This document shows, piece by piece, positions 1-7,887 of a DNA stretch of 64,000 bases; position 1 is the stretch's first letter; every line of letters starts with the position of its first letter. The DNA is from CAKUFA01 sp963618735. Its GTDB lineage: Bacteria > Bacillota > Clostridia > Christensenellales > Aristaeellaceae. The position numbers and the translations under genes are program-made. The stretch covers positions 21,247-85,246 of the forward strand of contig CAVEUM010000008.1 in NCBI GenBank assembly GCA_963618735.1, written 5' to 3'. A model generated the notes under the pieces. That model saw only the letters and a list, made by a program, of their open reading frames with translations. It ran no database searches and had not been told where the DNA came from.

Positions 1-395
1 TGGTAGTAGGCCGCCTGATTGATGTATCCCGTTCGGGCAGAATCCTCATCCACTTCCTGCAGCAGCACGATTTGGGCATTTTCTGCCTGAATGGCTTCGA
101 GAATGGCAGCCATGTTGCTCTGCACTTTGTCCGTGCCGCCCTCGGGATTGACTTTGCTGCCGCCATCCATGAAGAAATCCTGCGTGCTGTCCAGCCCTGC
201 ATAACCCGTGTTAAAGGTCATGACACGGATGCTGTCGCCTGCATGGAGTGAATCATTCCGAGCGGTGACAACCGATGCACTTTGGGAGGCGGCGGGCTTA
301 AATTCTGTGAGGGTCAGATAACCGATCAGACAAAGTGCGAGAACCACAACGATCAGCAGCACGCGGCCGATCCACTTGAAGACTTTTTTCAACAC
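1..395 (-). CDS. Endonuclease/exonuclease/phosphatase family protein, partial (N-terminal part)
   Basis: The reading frame runs off the left edge, so only the first ~131 codons are seen. The start is a GTG at 395, placed 6 nt after a GGAGG ribosome-binding site. Residues 1-25 hold a basic start (LKKVFKWIGR) and one hydrophobic segment (VLLIVVVLALCLIGYLTL), which is a signal anchor. After a short linker comes the first strand of an EEP fold: IRVMTFNTGY, then IVLLQEVDEDS, where the Glu of LQE is the usual metal ligand. The family includes Mg-dependent nucleases, sphingomyelinases and phosphatases, and the substrate cannot be told from this part. The protein is probably extracytoplasmic and membrane-anchored. 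Confidence 0.8.
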   Translation of the reverse strand, partial: MLKKVFKWIGRVLLIVVVLALCLIGYLTLTEFKPAASQSASVVTARNDSLHAGDSIRVMTFNTGYAGLDSTQDFFMDGGSKVNPEGGTDKVQSNMAAILEAIQAENAQIVLLQEVDEDSARTGYINQAAYY

Positions 396-430
396 GATGT
401 TCCTCCTTTTTGCATGAAAGCTCTGAACTT

Positions 431-459
431 ATCTTAGCACAGAAACGACTTGGGCGCAA
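431..459 (-). promoter_or_regulatory. Promoter of the EEP-family gene
   Basis: On the minus strand TTGCGC (454-459) and TAAGAT (431-436) are separated by 17 nt, 36 nt upstream of the GTG start. Confidence 0.55.
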
Positions 460-549
460 TGTCGCTTTTTGTGCGACCTTTTGGCAGATGGAAAGGGCTA
501 TACTGATCTCGTCAACCGGGAAAACAACGGACAATGGAGGAATCAGCGT

Positions 550-1203
550 ATGAAAAAGGGTTTGACGGAATTGGTTTTCATTCTGGATCGCAGCGGTTCC
601 ATGCATGGGCTGGAAAAGGACACGATCGGCGGCTTCAATGCCATGCTGGAGAAGCAGAAGCAGGAGGAAGGCGAAGCGCTGGTGTCTACCGTGCTTTTTG
701 ACAGTGAAGCAAACGTCATTCATGACCGCATGAAGATTCAGTCCGTGCCGCTGATGACGGAAAAGGATTACGTACCCGGCGGATGTACGGCACTTGTGGA
801 TGCCATCGGCGGAGCGATCCATCACATTGGCAATATTCACAAGTACGCCCGTGAAGAGGACGTGCCGGAGCACACCATTTTTGTGATTACCACGGACGGC
901 ATGGAGAATGCCAGTCAGCACTATTCCGCAGATCATGTTCGGAAGATGATTCTGCGGCAGAAGGAGAAGTACAACTGGGAATTCCTTTTCCTCGGCGCCA
1001 ATATGGATGCGGTGGAAACTGCCCGCCGCTATGGCATTGATGAAGATCGGGCGACGAACTACTGCTCGGACAGTGAAGGCACCGAATTGGAATACAATGT
1101 TGTGAGCAGGACCATCACCCGTATGCGCGGCGCAACTGGCCGCGTTGGCCGCGAATGGAAGGAAGAGCTGGAAGAAGACCACCGCAAGCGCGGCAGCTAT
1201 TGA
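550..1203 (+). CDS. VWA-domain protein
   Basis: 217 residues from the ATG at 550, which has GGAGG 9 nt upstream; the open frame extends further 5' but without a ribosome-binding site. The whole protein is one von Willebrand factor A domain. A complete MIDAS metal site is visible: D13-x-S15-x-S17 in ILDRSGSMHG, and later the Asp of ITTDGMENAS. There is no signal peptide, so it acts in the cytoplasm. The C-terminal ~30 residues are basic and polar (MRGATGRVGREWKEELEED). Stand-alone VWA proteins of this type often work with AAA ATPases or in tellurite/stress operons, but none is adjacent here. It stands alone between a divergent gene and a terminator, and its role is unknown. Confidence 0.85.
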   Translation: MKKGLTELVFILDRSGSMHGLEKDTIGGFNAMLEKQKQEEGEALVSTVLFDSEANVIHDRMKIQSVPLMTEKDYVPGGCTALVDAIGGAIHHIGNIHKYAREEDVPEHTIFVITTDGMENASQHYSADHVRKMILRQKEKYNWEFLFLGANMDAVETARRYGIDEDRATNYCSDSEGTELEYNVVSRTITRMRGATGRVGREWKEELEEDHRKRGSY

Positions 1204-1224
1204 GAAAACAGCTATCCGCAGAAA

Positions 1225-1256
1225 AAAGAGGCGATCCGTATAAGGGTCGCCTCTTT
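1225..1256. terminator. Bidirectional terminator
   Basis: AGAGGCGA...TCGCCTCT forms a stem (about 11 bp with the inner pairs), flanked by an A-run on the left and TTT on the right. It can end both the VWA gene and the convergent ABC exporter operon. Confidence 0.75.
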
Positions 1257-1260
1257 GCTG

Positions 1261-3054
1261 TTACGCCGTGTAATCGAACTGCGCCTGATACATGGAGGCG
1301 TAGTAACCATTTTTTCTGAGCAATTCTTCATGGGTGCCGCTTTCCACCAACCGGCCTTTGTCCATCACCAGAATGCAATCTGCGCCTGTGATGGTGGAAA
1401 GGCGATGGGCAATCACAAAGCAGGTGCGTCCCTCCATCAGCTTAAGCATGGCATCCTGAATGAGCTTCTCGGTGCGGGTATCCACGTTGGAGGTGGCCTC
1501 GTCCAGAATCAGCATGGAGGAATCCATCAGCATGGCGCGTGCAATGGTGATGAGCTGCTTCTGTCCCTTGGAAATGCTTGTGCCAGAGGCAGTGACAGGG
1601 GTCGTGTAGCCATAGGGCATGGCGGAAATCATGTCGTCAATATGGGCGGCCTTCGCGGCGGCGATGACTTCCTCGGGGGCGGCATCGGGACGTCCATATG
1701 CGATGTTATCGTAGATGGAGCCGTCAAACAGCCAGGTGTCCTGCAGCACCATGGTAAACTGGGAACGAAGACTGTCCCGTTTCAGGGCGCGGATGTCTTT
1801 TCCATCCAGTAAAATTGCGCCGGAAGAAACATCATAGAAGCGCATCAGCAGATTGATGAGGGTGGTCTTGCCGCATCCCGTTTCACCCACAATGGCAATG
1901 ACGGAGCCGGGCTTAGCCTCGAAGTCCACATGATGGAGCACTTCCTTGCCTTCCACATAGCCGAAGGATACATCCTGCACCTGCACGCGGCCTTTGCAGG
2001 GGGAAGCGTCCAGCGCATCCGCAGCATCAGGCGTCTCAGGGGGAAGGTCACAGAGGGTCAGCACCCGCTCGGCGGCGGCCAGGGCGGACTGAATTTCACT
2101 GAGGATGTTAGCAAATTCGTTGATGGGGCCGGAAAATTTGCGGCTGTACAGCACGAAGGAACCAATGCTTCCCAGAGAAATACTCCCTGCCATGTACATG
2201 AGGGAACCGAAAATGCTCACCAGCGCCAGGGACACGTTGTTAATCAGGTTGACCGTCGGGCCTGTGACGCTGGCGGTGTAGTCGGCTTTCCAGTTGGCCT
2301 CCACTGCGTTATTGTTCTTTTCGGCAAAGCGTTGCTGAAATTCTTCCTCCTGATGGTAGGCACGCACGGTCTTCAGACCTGCAATGGTCTCTTCCACAAA
2401 TCCGTTCAATTCACCAAGCCTCCGCGAGCGGTTGCGGAAAAGCGGCCGCACCGTTTTGGCACGGATGCGTGTGAAGCAGATGGAGATGGGAATGGTGAAA
2501 ACAAAGATCAGCAATAGCTTTGGCGAAATGGAAACCATCATGGAGAAGGAACCAACCACCGTGATGATGCTGGAGAGCATCTGTACCAGGTCGGTGGAGA
2601 GGGAACTGCCCACCGTGTCCACATCGTAGGACAGAACGGAAATGACGTCGCCTGTCTGATGCGTATCAAAGAAGCTCACCGGAAGCACGGTCAACTGGTG
2701 AAAAAGATCTGTGCGCATCTGCTTGGTCATTTTGCGGGAAATGGAGATCATCAGATAGGAGAGCCCAAGGCTCATCAAGGAAGACAGAAGGGCGATGATC
2801 AGCATGCAGCATACATAGTAGGCAACCTGGGGAATGTTCACATCATTTGGTTTGATGGCATCAATGGCATAGCCGGACAGCTTGGGGCTGAGAAGCGCCA
2901 GAACGTTGCCTGTAACGGAAACGATGACCGCCAGTGCAATCAGCAGGCGATACTTGCTTAAGTAGCGCCACAGACGGCGCAGCACATGGATGGAGCGTCC
3001 CTTGGGCTTGTCAAAAGACATGTTGCCTGCAGGGCCGCCAGCACGATTAGCCAT
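1261..3054 (-). CDS. ABC exporter half-transporter, catalytically complete subunit
   Basis: 597 residues with an N-terminal six-helix ABC transmembrane domain (~40-320) and a C-terminal nucleotide-binding domain (~355-595). The ATPase has Walker A GETGCGKTT, Walker B MLILDEATSNVD with the catalytic Glu, and the H-loop His in AHRLST. Its signature is divergent, ISKGQKQ instead of LSGGQ. The partner downstream in the sequence (3055-4785) has the opposite pattern, so the two form an asymmetric heterodimer with one consensus and one degenerate ATP site, as in TM287/288 or BmrCD. It follows the partner gene immediately and is the last gene of the marR operon. The likely substrates are drugs or lipids. 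Confidence 0.92.
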   Translation of the reverse strand: MANRAGGPAGNMSFDKPKGRSIHVLRRLWRYLSKYRLLIALAVIVSVTGNVLALLSPKLSGYAIDAIKPNDVNIPQVAYYVCCMLIIALLSSLMSLGLSYLMISISRKMTKQMRTDLFHQLTVLPVSFFDTHQTGDVISVLSYDVDTVGSSLSTDLVQMLSSIITVVGSFSMMVSISPKLLLIFVFTIPISICFTRIRAKTVRPLFRNRSRRLGELNGFVEETIAGLKTVRAYHQEEEFQQRFAEKNNNAVEANWKADYTASVTGPTVNLINNVSLALVSIFGSLMYMAGSISLGSIGSFVLYSRKFSGPINEFANILSEIQSALAAAERVLTLCDLPPETPDAADALDASPCKGRVQVQDVSFGYVEGKEVLHHVDFEAKPGSVIAIVGETGCGKTTLINLLMRFYDVSSGAILLDGKDIRALKRDSLRSQFTMVLQDTWLFDGSIYDNIAYGRPDAAPEEVIAAAKAAHIDDMISAMPYGYTTPVTASGTSISKGQKQLITIARAMLMDSSMLILDEATSNVDTRTEKLIQDAMLKLMEGRTCFVIAHRLSTITGADCILVMDKGRLVESGTHEELLRKNGYYASMYQAQFDYTA

Positions 3055-4785
3055 TTACAGCGCCTCCTTTCCCGGTGCCGCGGGCGCATCGCCCAGCTGG
3101 AGCTTGCACAGGTCACGATACAGGGGACAAGATTGACGAAGCTCCTCATGGGTGCCGTAGCCAACCATGCGGCCGCTGTCCATCACCAGAATGTGATCCG
3201 CCGCCATGACGGCGGAAACACGCTGCGCCACCAGAATGGTAGTCGTGCCGCGATATTCCTCGCGGAGGGAACGGCGGAGAGCAAGGTCGGTTTTGAAGTC
3301 CAGGGCACTGGAGCAGTCATCCAGCAGAAGCAGGCGGGGATTGCCGGCCAGGGCGCGGGAAATCAGCACGCGCTGTTGCTGACCTCCGGACAGATTCCGT
3401 CCGCGAACGTGGAGGGCGAAGTCCAGCTTCTCGTCATTTTCGCGGATGAATTTGGCCTGCGCGCGGTCGGCAGCGGTGAGAAGAGCGTCATCGTCAATTT
3501 CTCGGCCGAAGCGAATGTTTTCCCGCAGGGTGTCCGCCATGAGAAAGTCATTCTGGAACACGATGCCTACATCTTTATGAAGATCTTCTGACGTTATGGA
3601 GGCAATGTTTCGGCCGCCGAGGCGAATTTCACCCTGGTCGGGGTCATATTGCCGCAGAAGAAGGGAGAGCAGGGTGCTCTTGCCTGCACCTGTGGGGCCG
3701 ATGATGCCCAGGGTTTCACCTTCCTTCAGGGCAAAGGAGATGTCTTCCACATTCGCACGGCTCTTGTTGTAGGAGAAGGTCACGTGGTCGAATACCAGGG
3801 AAGCGTCTTCCTCCACGGGCACGGATTCTTTGATTTTCAGGTCAGGCTCCATGGACATGATTTCCTTGATACGATTGGCGCTGGCCTGACCTTTAGAGTA
3901 CATCATGAACAGGCGCGACACGGCCAACAGGGCGTTGAGGATAATGGTGAAGTAGCTCATGAAGGCAATGATTTTGCCGGGCTGGGAAAGTCCCATGGAG
4001 ACCCGCATGGCGCCGACCAGAATCACCGCGGCAAGGCCGAAGTTTAGCAGCAGACTCACCAGCGGGCTCACCGTGGCCATAACCCTGGAAGCACGGCACT
4101 GACTTTCTGCCAGGGATTCATTCACTTCGTCAAAACGATCTCGCTCCCAAAGTGTGCGGGACAGGGCACGAACCACACGGGCACCGGCCATGTTTTCCTG
4201 AATTTTGCGCACCATGCCGTCCTCACATTGCTGAACCTGCGTGTAAAGGGGGAGGCTGCGCTTGGAAGCAACGACCACCACCAACAATAGCAGCGGCAGT
4301 GTGCCGGCCATAACAAGCGTCAGCACAGGTTCCAGACAGGCAGCTACACTCATTCCGCCGATGAGCAGGATAGGAGCCCGAACGCCGAGACGCTGCATGC
4401 GGTCTACCATCTGGTGCACATTGTAGGTGTCACTTGTCAGACGGGACACCATGGAGGAATCGGTGATCATGTCCCGCTGGCGGGCGGAAAGACTTTCGAC
4501 TTTGTCAAACAAATCACGGCGGAGCTTTCGCGTAAATTCGCGGCTGATGCCTGTGGAAAGCCGATTGGCGGTGCAGTTGCCCAGCCAGGCCAGCGCTGCA
4601 CAGACCAGCATGGCAATGCCCATCATCCACGCACTGTGCATGTCGCCGGCGGGGGCGTACTCATCCAGAATGATGGATAGCATGCTGGGGAGAAACAGCT
4701 CAATCACCGTGCCGCCGATTTTGACGATCATCTGCCAAAACAAACGGCCATAGTAGGGCCTTAAGTAGGTTCGGATGAGGTGCAT
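3055..4785 (-). CDS. ABC exporter half-transporter, degenerate-site subunit
   Basis: 576 residues: a transmembrane domain (~15-300) followed by an ATPase (~335-565). Walker A is GPTGAGKST and the signature LSGGQQQR is canonical. Walker B reads LLLLDDCSSALD, with Asp in place of the catalytic Glu, and the H-loop His is replaced by Gln (VAQRVSAV). Both changes mark the degenerate site of heterodimeric exporters. The start overlaps the end of the marR gene by 25 bp, which implies translational coupling. It pairs with the product of 1261-3054 in the membrane. Confidence 0.92.
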   Translation of the reverse strand: MHLIRTYLRPYYGRLFWQMIVKIGGTVIELFLPSMLSIILDEYAPAGDMHSAWMMGIAMLVCAALAWLGNCTANRLSTGISREFTRKLRRDLFDKVESLSARQRDMITDSSMVSRLTSDTYNVHQMVDRMQRLGVRAPILLIGGMSVAACLEPVLTLVMAGTLPLLLLVVVVASKRSLPLYTQVQQCEDGMVRKIQENMAGARVVRALSRTLWERDRFDEVNESLAESQCRASRVMATVSPLVSLLLNFGLAAVILVGAMRVSMGLSQPGKIIAFMSYFTIILNALLAVSRLFMMYSKGQASANRIKEIMSMEPDLKIKESVPVEEDASLVFDHVTFSYNKSRANVEDISFALKEGETLGIIGPTGAGKSTLLSLLLRQYDPDQGEIRLGGRNIASITSEDLHKDVGIVFQNDFLMADTLRENIRFGREIDDDALLTAADRAQAKFIRENDEKLDFALHVRGRNLSGGQQQRVLISRALAGNPRLLLLDDCSSALDFKTDLALRRSLREEYRGTTTILVAQRVSAVMAADHILVMDSGRMVGYGTHEELRQSCPLYRDLCKLQLGDAPAAPGKEAL

Positions 4786-5219
4786 CGTGCATCGTCTCCC
4801 TTCGCGTAGGCTATGGCACGGGAAGCAACCCGCTCCATGAGGAGATTCAGGGTTTCCTGCTCCTCATCGGTGAAATCCTGCAATAGATACTGCCGCCATT
4901 CACCAAGCATTTGAAAGAAACGATCCTTGATGGCCAGCGCTTTTTCGGTGGGATACACCAAAAGAGAACGTCGGTCGTTGGGGTCAGTTTCACGGCGGAT
5001 GAATCCCTGGGCCTCCAACGCGGATAACTGCCTGGTGACGCTGGATTTGTGGACGCACAGGTGCTCTGCCAGCGCTTCCTGAGAGATGCCCGGCGTTCTG
5101 AACAGCGGCAGCAGATATTGGCTTTGACAGCCGTTGAGACCAAGGTCGGCCAGCTGACGGTCACGATACATCATGCCGCAGCGGTAGGCGACATTGATTT
5201 GCCTTGTCAAGGGAGGCAT
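4761..5219 (-). CDS. MarR-family transcriptional regulator
   Basis: 152 residues with a winged helix: helices around QSQYLLPLFRTPGISQEALAEHL, recognition helix VHKSSVTRQLSALEAQGF, and the wing RETDPNDRRSLLVYPT, where the D-x-R-S motif is typical of MarR. The ATG at 5219 follows AAGGAG. It is the first gene of an operon with the two exporter genes. Two near-perfect 14-bp palindromes overlap its own promoter, so autorepression is likely, with release by a ligand that the exporter removes. Confidence 0.92.
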   Translation of the reverse strand: MPPLTRQINVAYRCGMMYRDRQLADLGLNGCQSQYLLPLFRTPGISQEALAEHLCVHKSSVTRQLSALEAQGFIRRETDPNDRRSLLVYPTEKALAIKDRFFQMLGEWRQYLLQDFTDEEQETLNLLMERVASRAIAYAKGDDARCTSSEPT

Positions 5220-5236
5220 GAACCTTCACTCCTTTC

Positions 5237-5274
5237 GTTGCACATGCAACCATTATAAAAGTTGCGTGCGCAAC
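5237..5274. promoter_or_regulatory. Pair of MarR operator palindromes
   Basis: GTTGCACATGCAAC (5237-5250) and GTTGCGTGCGCAAC (5261-5274) are inverted repeats with 6-bp arms and a 2-bp centre. One fills the promoter spacer and the other lies over the start site. Their centres are 24 bp apart, so two dimers could bind. Confidence 0.75.
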
Positions 5275-5280
5275 TGTCAA
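5252..5280 (-). promoter_or_regulatory. Promoter of the marR-ABC exporter operon
   Basis: On the minus strand a consensus TTGACA (5275-5280) is followed after exactly 17 nt by a consensus TATAAT (5252-5257). Confidence 0.85.
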
Positions 5281-5317
5281 GATCAGAAAGCTATTTTGAC
5301 GACTGCTGAATAAAATA

Positions 5318-5344
5318 TTGACGAATTGCAAAAAATGGTATAAT
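5318..5344 (+). promoter_or_regulatory. Extended -10 promoter of the small membrane protein gene
   Basis: TGGTATAAT gives an extended -10 (TATAAT 5339-5344). A TTGACG lies 15 nt upstream (5318-5323). It points to the 52-residue ORF. Confidence 0.65.
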
Positions 5345-5396
5345 TATCCCGAAATGTCACCGATTAAAACATAAATATAGGATGGAGGTCGGGCAA

Positions 5397-5555
5397 ATGG
5401 CAGTATTGAGCTTTCTCGTCCCGATTGTTGGCTGGATTTTGTGGGCTGTGAAGAAGGATTCTAACCCTGAGGATGCGAAGAAGTGCGCCAAGTGGGCATG
5501 GATTGGCTTTGGCGTAGGGTTAGCTTGCAGGCTGTTGACTTTGCTCATTCGGTAA
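5397..5555 (+). CDS. Small two-helix membrane protein (52 residues)
   Basis: An ATG at 5397 follows a GGATGGAGG ribosome-binding region. The protein has one hydrophobic helix (~3-18, SFLVPIVGWILWAV), a charged loop (KKDSNPEDAKKCAKW), and a second helix (~34-51, GFGVGLACRLLTLLI). The pattern of P-IVG-ILW, then a lysine-rich P-AK loop and G-x-G, resembles the C-terminal membrane module that often follows a zinc ribbon in small Firmicutes proteins. Here it stands alone. It has its own promoter and its own terminator, which supports a real gene. The function is unknown. Confidence 0.7.
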   Translation: MAVLSFLVPIVGWILWAVKKDSNPEDAKKCAKWAWIGFGVGLACRLLTLLIR

Positions 5556-5574
5556 TCATTTCTATTGATAAAAC

Positions 5575-5619
5575 AAACCGCTCTGGCAGGATGGTGACAG
5601 CTGCCGGAACGGTTTTTGA
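5575..5619 (+). terminator. Terminator of the small membrane protein gene
   Basis: A 15-bp stem with one mismatch (AAACCGCTCTGGCAG / CTGCCGGAACGGTTT) is followed by a T-run. Confidence 0.8.
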
Positions 5620-5668
5620 TTTGGACGAGCTGATCGCCGTATCCCGGAGGGCTGCTTTATGCAGCACC

Positions 5669-5710
5669 AAAAAAGGGACGATGCTTCTTAAAAGGCATCG
5701 TCCCTTTTGG
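5669..5710 (-). terminator. Terminator of gpmI
   Basis: AAAAGGGACGATGC and GCATCGTCCCTTTT form a 14-bp stem. The A-run on the plus strand gives a U-run for minus-strand transcription coming from gpmI. Confidence 0.75.
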
Positions 5711-5799
5711 TTTTCGGGGAGGGCGCGGGAGGGGGCTTTTGGCACAAAAGCCGCCCTCCCGCAAATCCTAAAACGCTTTCCCTCTCGCATAAATATTGC

Positions 5800-7377
5800 T
5801 TACTTCAGCATGGACTCTTCCCAGCAGTCGAAGGGCTTGAGCTCCAGCAGCTCGGCCACGGTGGCGGCCACATTGGCCAGACCGAAGTGACCATCTTCCT
5901 TCAGCTCATGACGCTCGTCCTTGTCGTACACGATGAAGGGAACGGGGTTCAGGCTGTGAGCGGTACGCACGGCCACAACACCCTTCTTGTTCTTCTCCAG
6001 CATCTGGTCGGCATTGCCATGGTCAGCGGTCACAATCAGGATAGCGCCGCACTCGTCGCAGACCTTCTTCACGCGGGCAAGGCACAGGTCAACAGACTCC
6101 ACAGCGATTTCGGTGGCCAGCAGGCTGCCGGTGTGGCCCACCATGTCGCCATTGGGATAGTTGCAGCGGATGAAGCCGTACTTGCCGCTCTGGATGGCTT
6201 CGATGAGCAGGTCGGTCACTTCCATGGCCTTCATCCAGGGGCATTCGTCGAAGGAACGCACGTCAGAGGGAACCTCGGCGTAATCTTCCAGCTCTTCAGA
6301 GAACTTCTCGGAGCGGTTGCCGTTCCAGAAATAGGTCACATGGCCGTACTTCTGGGTCTCGGAAACAGCGTACTCCTTGATGCCGTTCTGCACCAGCAGC
6401 TCGGTCAGGGTGTTGCGGATTTCCGGAGGATTCACCAGGAAAGCCTTGGGGATGCACAGGTCGCCGTCATACTGCAGCATACCGGCATACTTCACCTGAG
6501 GCACCACGCCGCGGTCGAAATGGTTGAAGGATTCGTCGCCGTCGAATGCCATGGACAGCTCCAGGGCACGGTCGCCGCGGAAGTTGAAGAGGATGACGCT
6601 GTCGCCGTCCTTGATCTTGCCAACGGGCTCGCCGTCCTTGGCAATGACGAAAGCGGGCAGATCCTGGTCGATGACGCCGGTTTCTGCACGATAGGTCTCA
6701 ACAGCTTCCTTGGCGCTGGCAAACTGACGGCCTTCGCCATGAACATGGGTATCCCAGCCGCGCTTGACCATTTCCCAGTTGGCCTGGTAACGGTCCATGG
6801 TGATCTGCATACGGCCGCCGCCGGAAGCAATCTTGCCGTCGAAGGTGGCATCGTTCAGCTCAGCCAGCACGTCTTCCAGCTGCTGAACATATTCCAGGGC
6901 GGAGGTGGCGGGCACGTCACGGCCGTCCAGCAGGATGTGGCAGCGCACGGAGGCAATGCCTTCCTTCTTGGCTTCCTTCAGCATGGCAACGAGGTGGCTG
7001 ATATTGGAGTGCACATTGCCATCGGACAAAAGGCCAATGAAGTGCAGCGTGGACTTCTTTTCCTTGCAGTTGGAGGCCAGATCCTTCCATGCAGCGGACT
7101 CGTAGATCTTGCCGCTGAGGATGGATTCGTTCACCAGCTTGGCGCCCTGAGAATAGATCTGGCCGCAGCCGAGAGCGTTGTGGCCAACCTCGCTGTTGCC
7201 CATGTCGTCATCGGTAGGCAGACCAACGGCGGTGCCGTGAGCCTTGATGGTCAGGTGGGGAGCGGTGGCTTTGAAATCATCCAAAGTAGGCGTCGTAGCC
7301 TGCAGAACCATATTGCCGAGGGTTTCCGGCGTTTCACCCACGCCGTCCATTACAACCAGAACAACGGGTTTCTTCAT
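5800..7377 (-). CDS. gpmI: 2,3-bisphosphoglycerate-independent phosphoglycerate mutase
   Basis: 525 residues from the ATG at 7377, which has AGGAGG 8 nt upstream; the longer open frame has no ribosome-binding site. The enzyme interconverts 3- and 2-phosphoglycerate in glycolysis in the cytoplasm, using two Mn ions and a phosphoserine intermediate. The metal-binding start LVVMDGVGE (D11), the catalytic serine region GNSEVGHNALG (S62) and the second metal motif TADHGNADQM near the C-terminus are all present. Its length is near the family norm of ~510. It is transcribed alone from a strong promoter, just downstream of two tRNA genes that have their own terminator. Confidence 0.97.
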   Translation of the reverse strand: MKKPVVLVVMDGVGETPETLGNMVLQATTPTLDDFKATAPHLTIKAHGTAVGLPTDDDMGNSEVGHNALGCGQIYSQGAKLVNESILSGKIYESAAWKDLASNCKEKKSTLHFIGLLSDGNVHSNISHLVAMLKEAKKEGIASVRCHILLDGRDVPATSALEYVQQLEDVLAELNDATFDGKIASGGGRMQITMDRYQANWEMVKRGWDTHVHGEGRQFASAKEAVETYRAETGVIDQDLPAFVIAKDGEPVGKIKDGDSVILFNFRGDRALELSMAFDGDESFNHFDRGVVPQVKYAGMLQYDGDLCIPKAFLVNPPEIRNTLTELLVQNGIKEYAVSETQKYGHVTYFWNGNRSEKFSEELEDYAEVPSDVRSFDECPWMKAMEVTDLLIEAIQSGKYGFIRCNYPNGDMVGHTGSLLATEIAVESVDLCLARVKKVCDECGAILIVTADHGNADQMLEKNKKGVVAVRTAHSLNPVPFIVYDKDERHELKEDGHFGLANVAATVAELLELKPFDCWEESMLK

Positions 7378-7429
7378 ATTATAATCCTCCTGTCTGTGGG
7401 GAAGCGCATTGCCTGCGCATCCATACCAT

Positions 7430-7458
7430 AGCATAGACCATTCCGGGCAGATTGTCAA
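7430..7458 (-). promoter_or_regulatory. gpmI promoter
   Basis: On the minus strand TTGACA (7453-7458) and TATGCT (7430-7435) are 17 nt apart. The leader contains a short TGCGCA...TGCGCT inverted repeat. Confidence 0.8.
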
Positions 7459-7494
7459 CTGAGAAACAAGCGGGGAAATAGATTTGTGGCAAAA

Positions 7495-7527
7495 GAAAAA
7501 TCCCTGCACCTGATGCGGTACAAGGAT
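7495..7527 (-). terminator. Terminator of the tRNA-Ser pair
   Basis: On the minus strand ATCCTTGTACC and GGTGCAGGGAT pair (11 bp with G-U pairs, loop GCATCA), followed by TTTTT. It lies directly after the tRNA-Ser(GCT) gene. Confidence 0.7.
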
Positions 7528-7536
7528 CTTTCAATG

Positions 7537-7625
7537 CGGAGAAGCCGGGATTTGAACCCGGGCTGCGCTTATCGCACACTACTCCCTTAGCAGGGGAGCC
7601 CCTTCGGCCTCTTGGGTACTTCTCC
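7537..7625 (-). tRNA. tRNA-Ser(GCT)
   Basis: An 89-nt class II tRNA: acceptor GGAGAAG/CTTCTCC, discriminator G, anticodon loop CTGCTAA, a long variable arm, and T-loop TTCAAAT. The CCA end is not encoded. It reads AGY serine codons. Confidence 0.95.
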
Positions 7626-7648
7626 ATGTCAAGCAAGTATAAAAATGG

Positions 7649-7734
7649 CGGAGAGAGAGGGATTCGAACCCCCGGTGCCTTTCGACATCACTGGTTTTCA
7701 AGACCAGCGCCATCAACCGCTCGGCCATCTCTCC
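7649..7734 (-). tRNA. tRNA-Ser(TGA)
   Basis: An 86-nt class II tRNA: acceptor GGAGAGA/TCTCTCC, discriminator G, anticodon loop CTTGAAA, a long variable arm, and T-loop TTCGAAT. No CCA is encoded. It is transcribed ahead of tRNA-Ser(GCT) with a 23-nt gap, so the two are one transcript. Confidence 0.95.
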
Positions 7735-7753
7735 AGATAGAACCAGCTTTGGT

Positions 7754-7782
7754 ATTGTAGCACGATTTCCCGAATTCGTCAA
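7754..7782 (-). promoter_or_regulatory. Promoter of the tRNA-Ser pair
   Basis: On the minus strand TTGACG (7777-7782) and TACAAT (7754-7759) are 17 nt apart, with an upstream TGC giving an extended -10. Confidence 0.75.
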
Positions 7783-7842
7783 GATGGGATTTTCAAAAAG
7801 AAAACCAGCCGCGGCGGGAGGATGGTAACTTCCATGCGAATC

Positions 7843-7851
7843 TGCTATAAT
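7843..7851 (+). promoter_or_regulatory. Extended -10 of the alkylation-repair operon
   Basis: TGCTATAAT (TATAAT 7846-7851) lies 36 nt ahead of the glycosylase start. No good -35 is seen. Confidence 0.55.
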
Positions 7852-7887
7852 GAAGAACGGGCAAAATCAGTGAAGGAGGCGCGTCCT

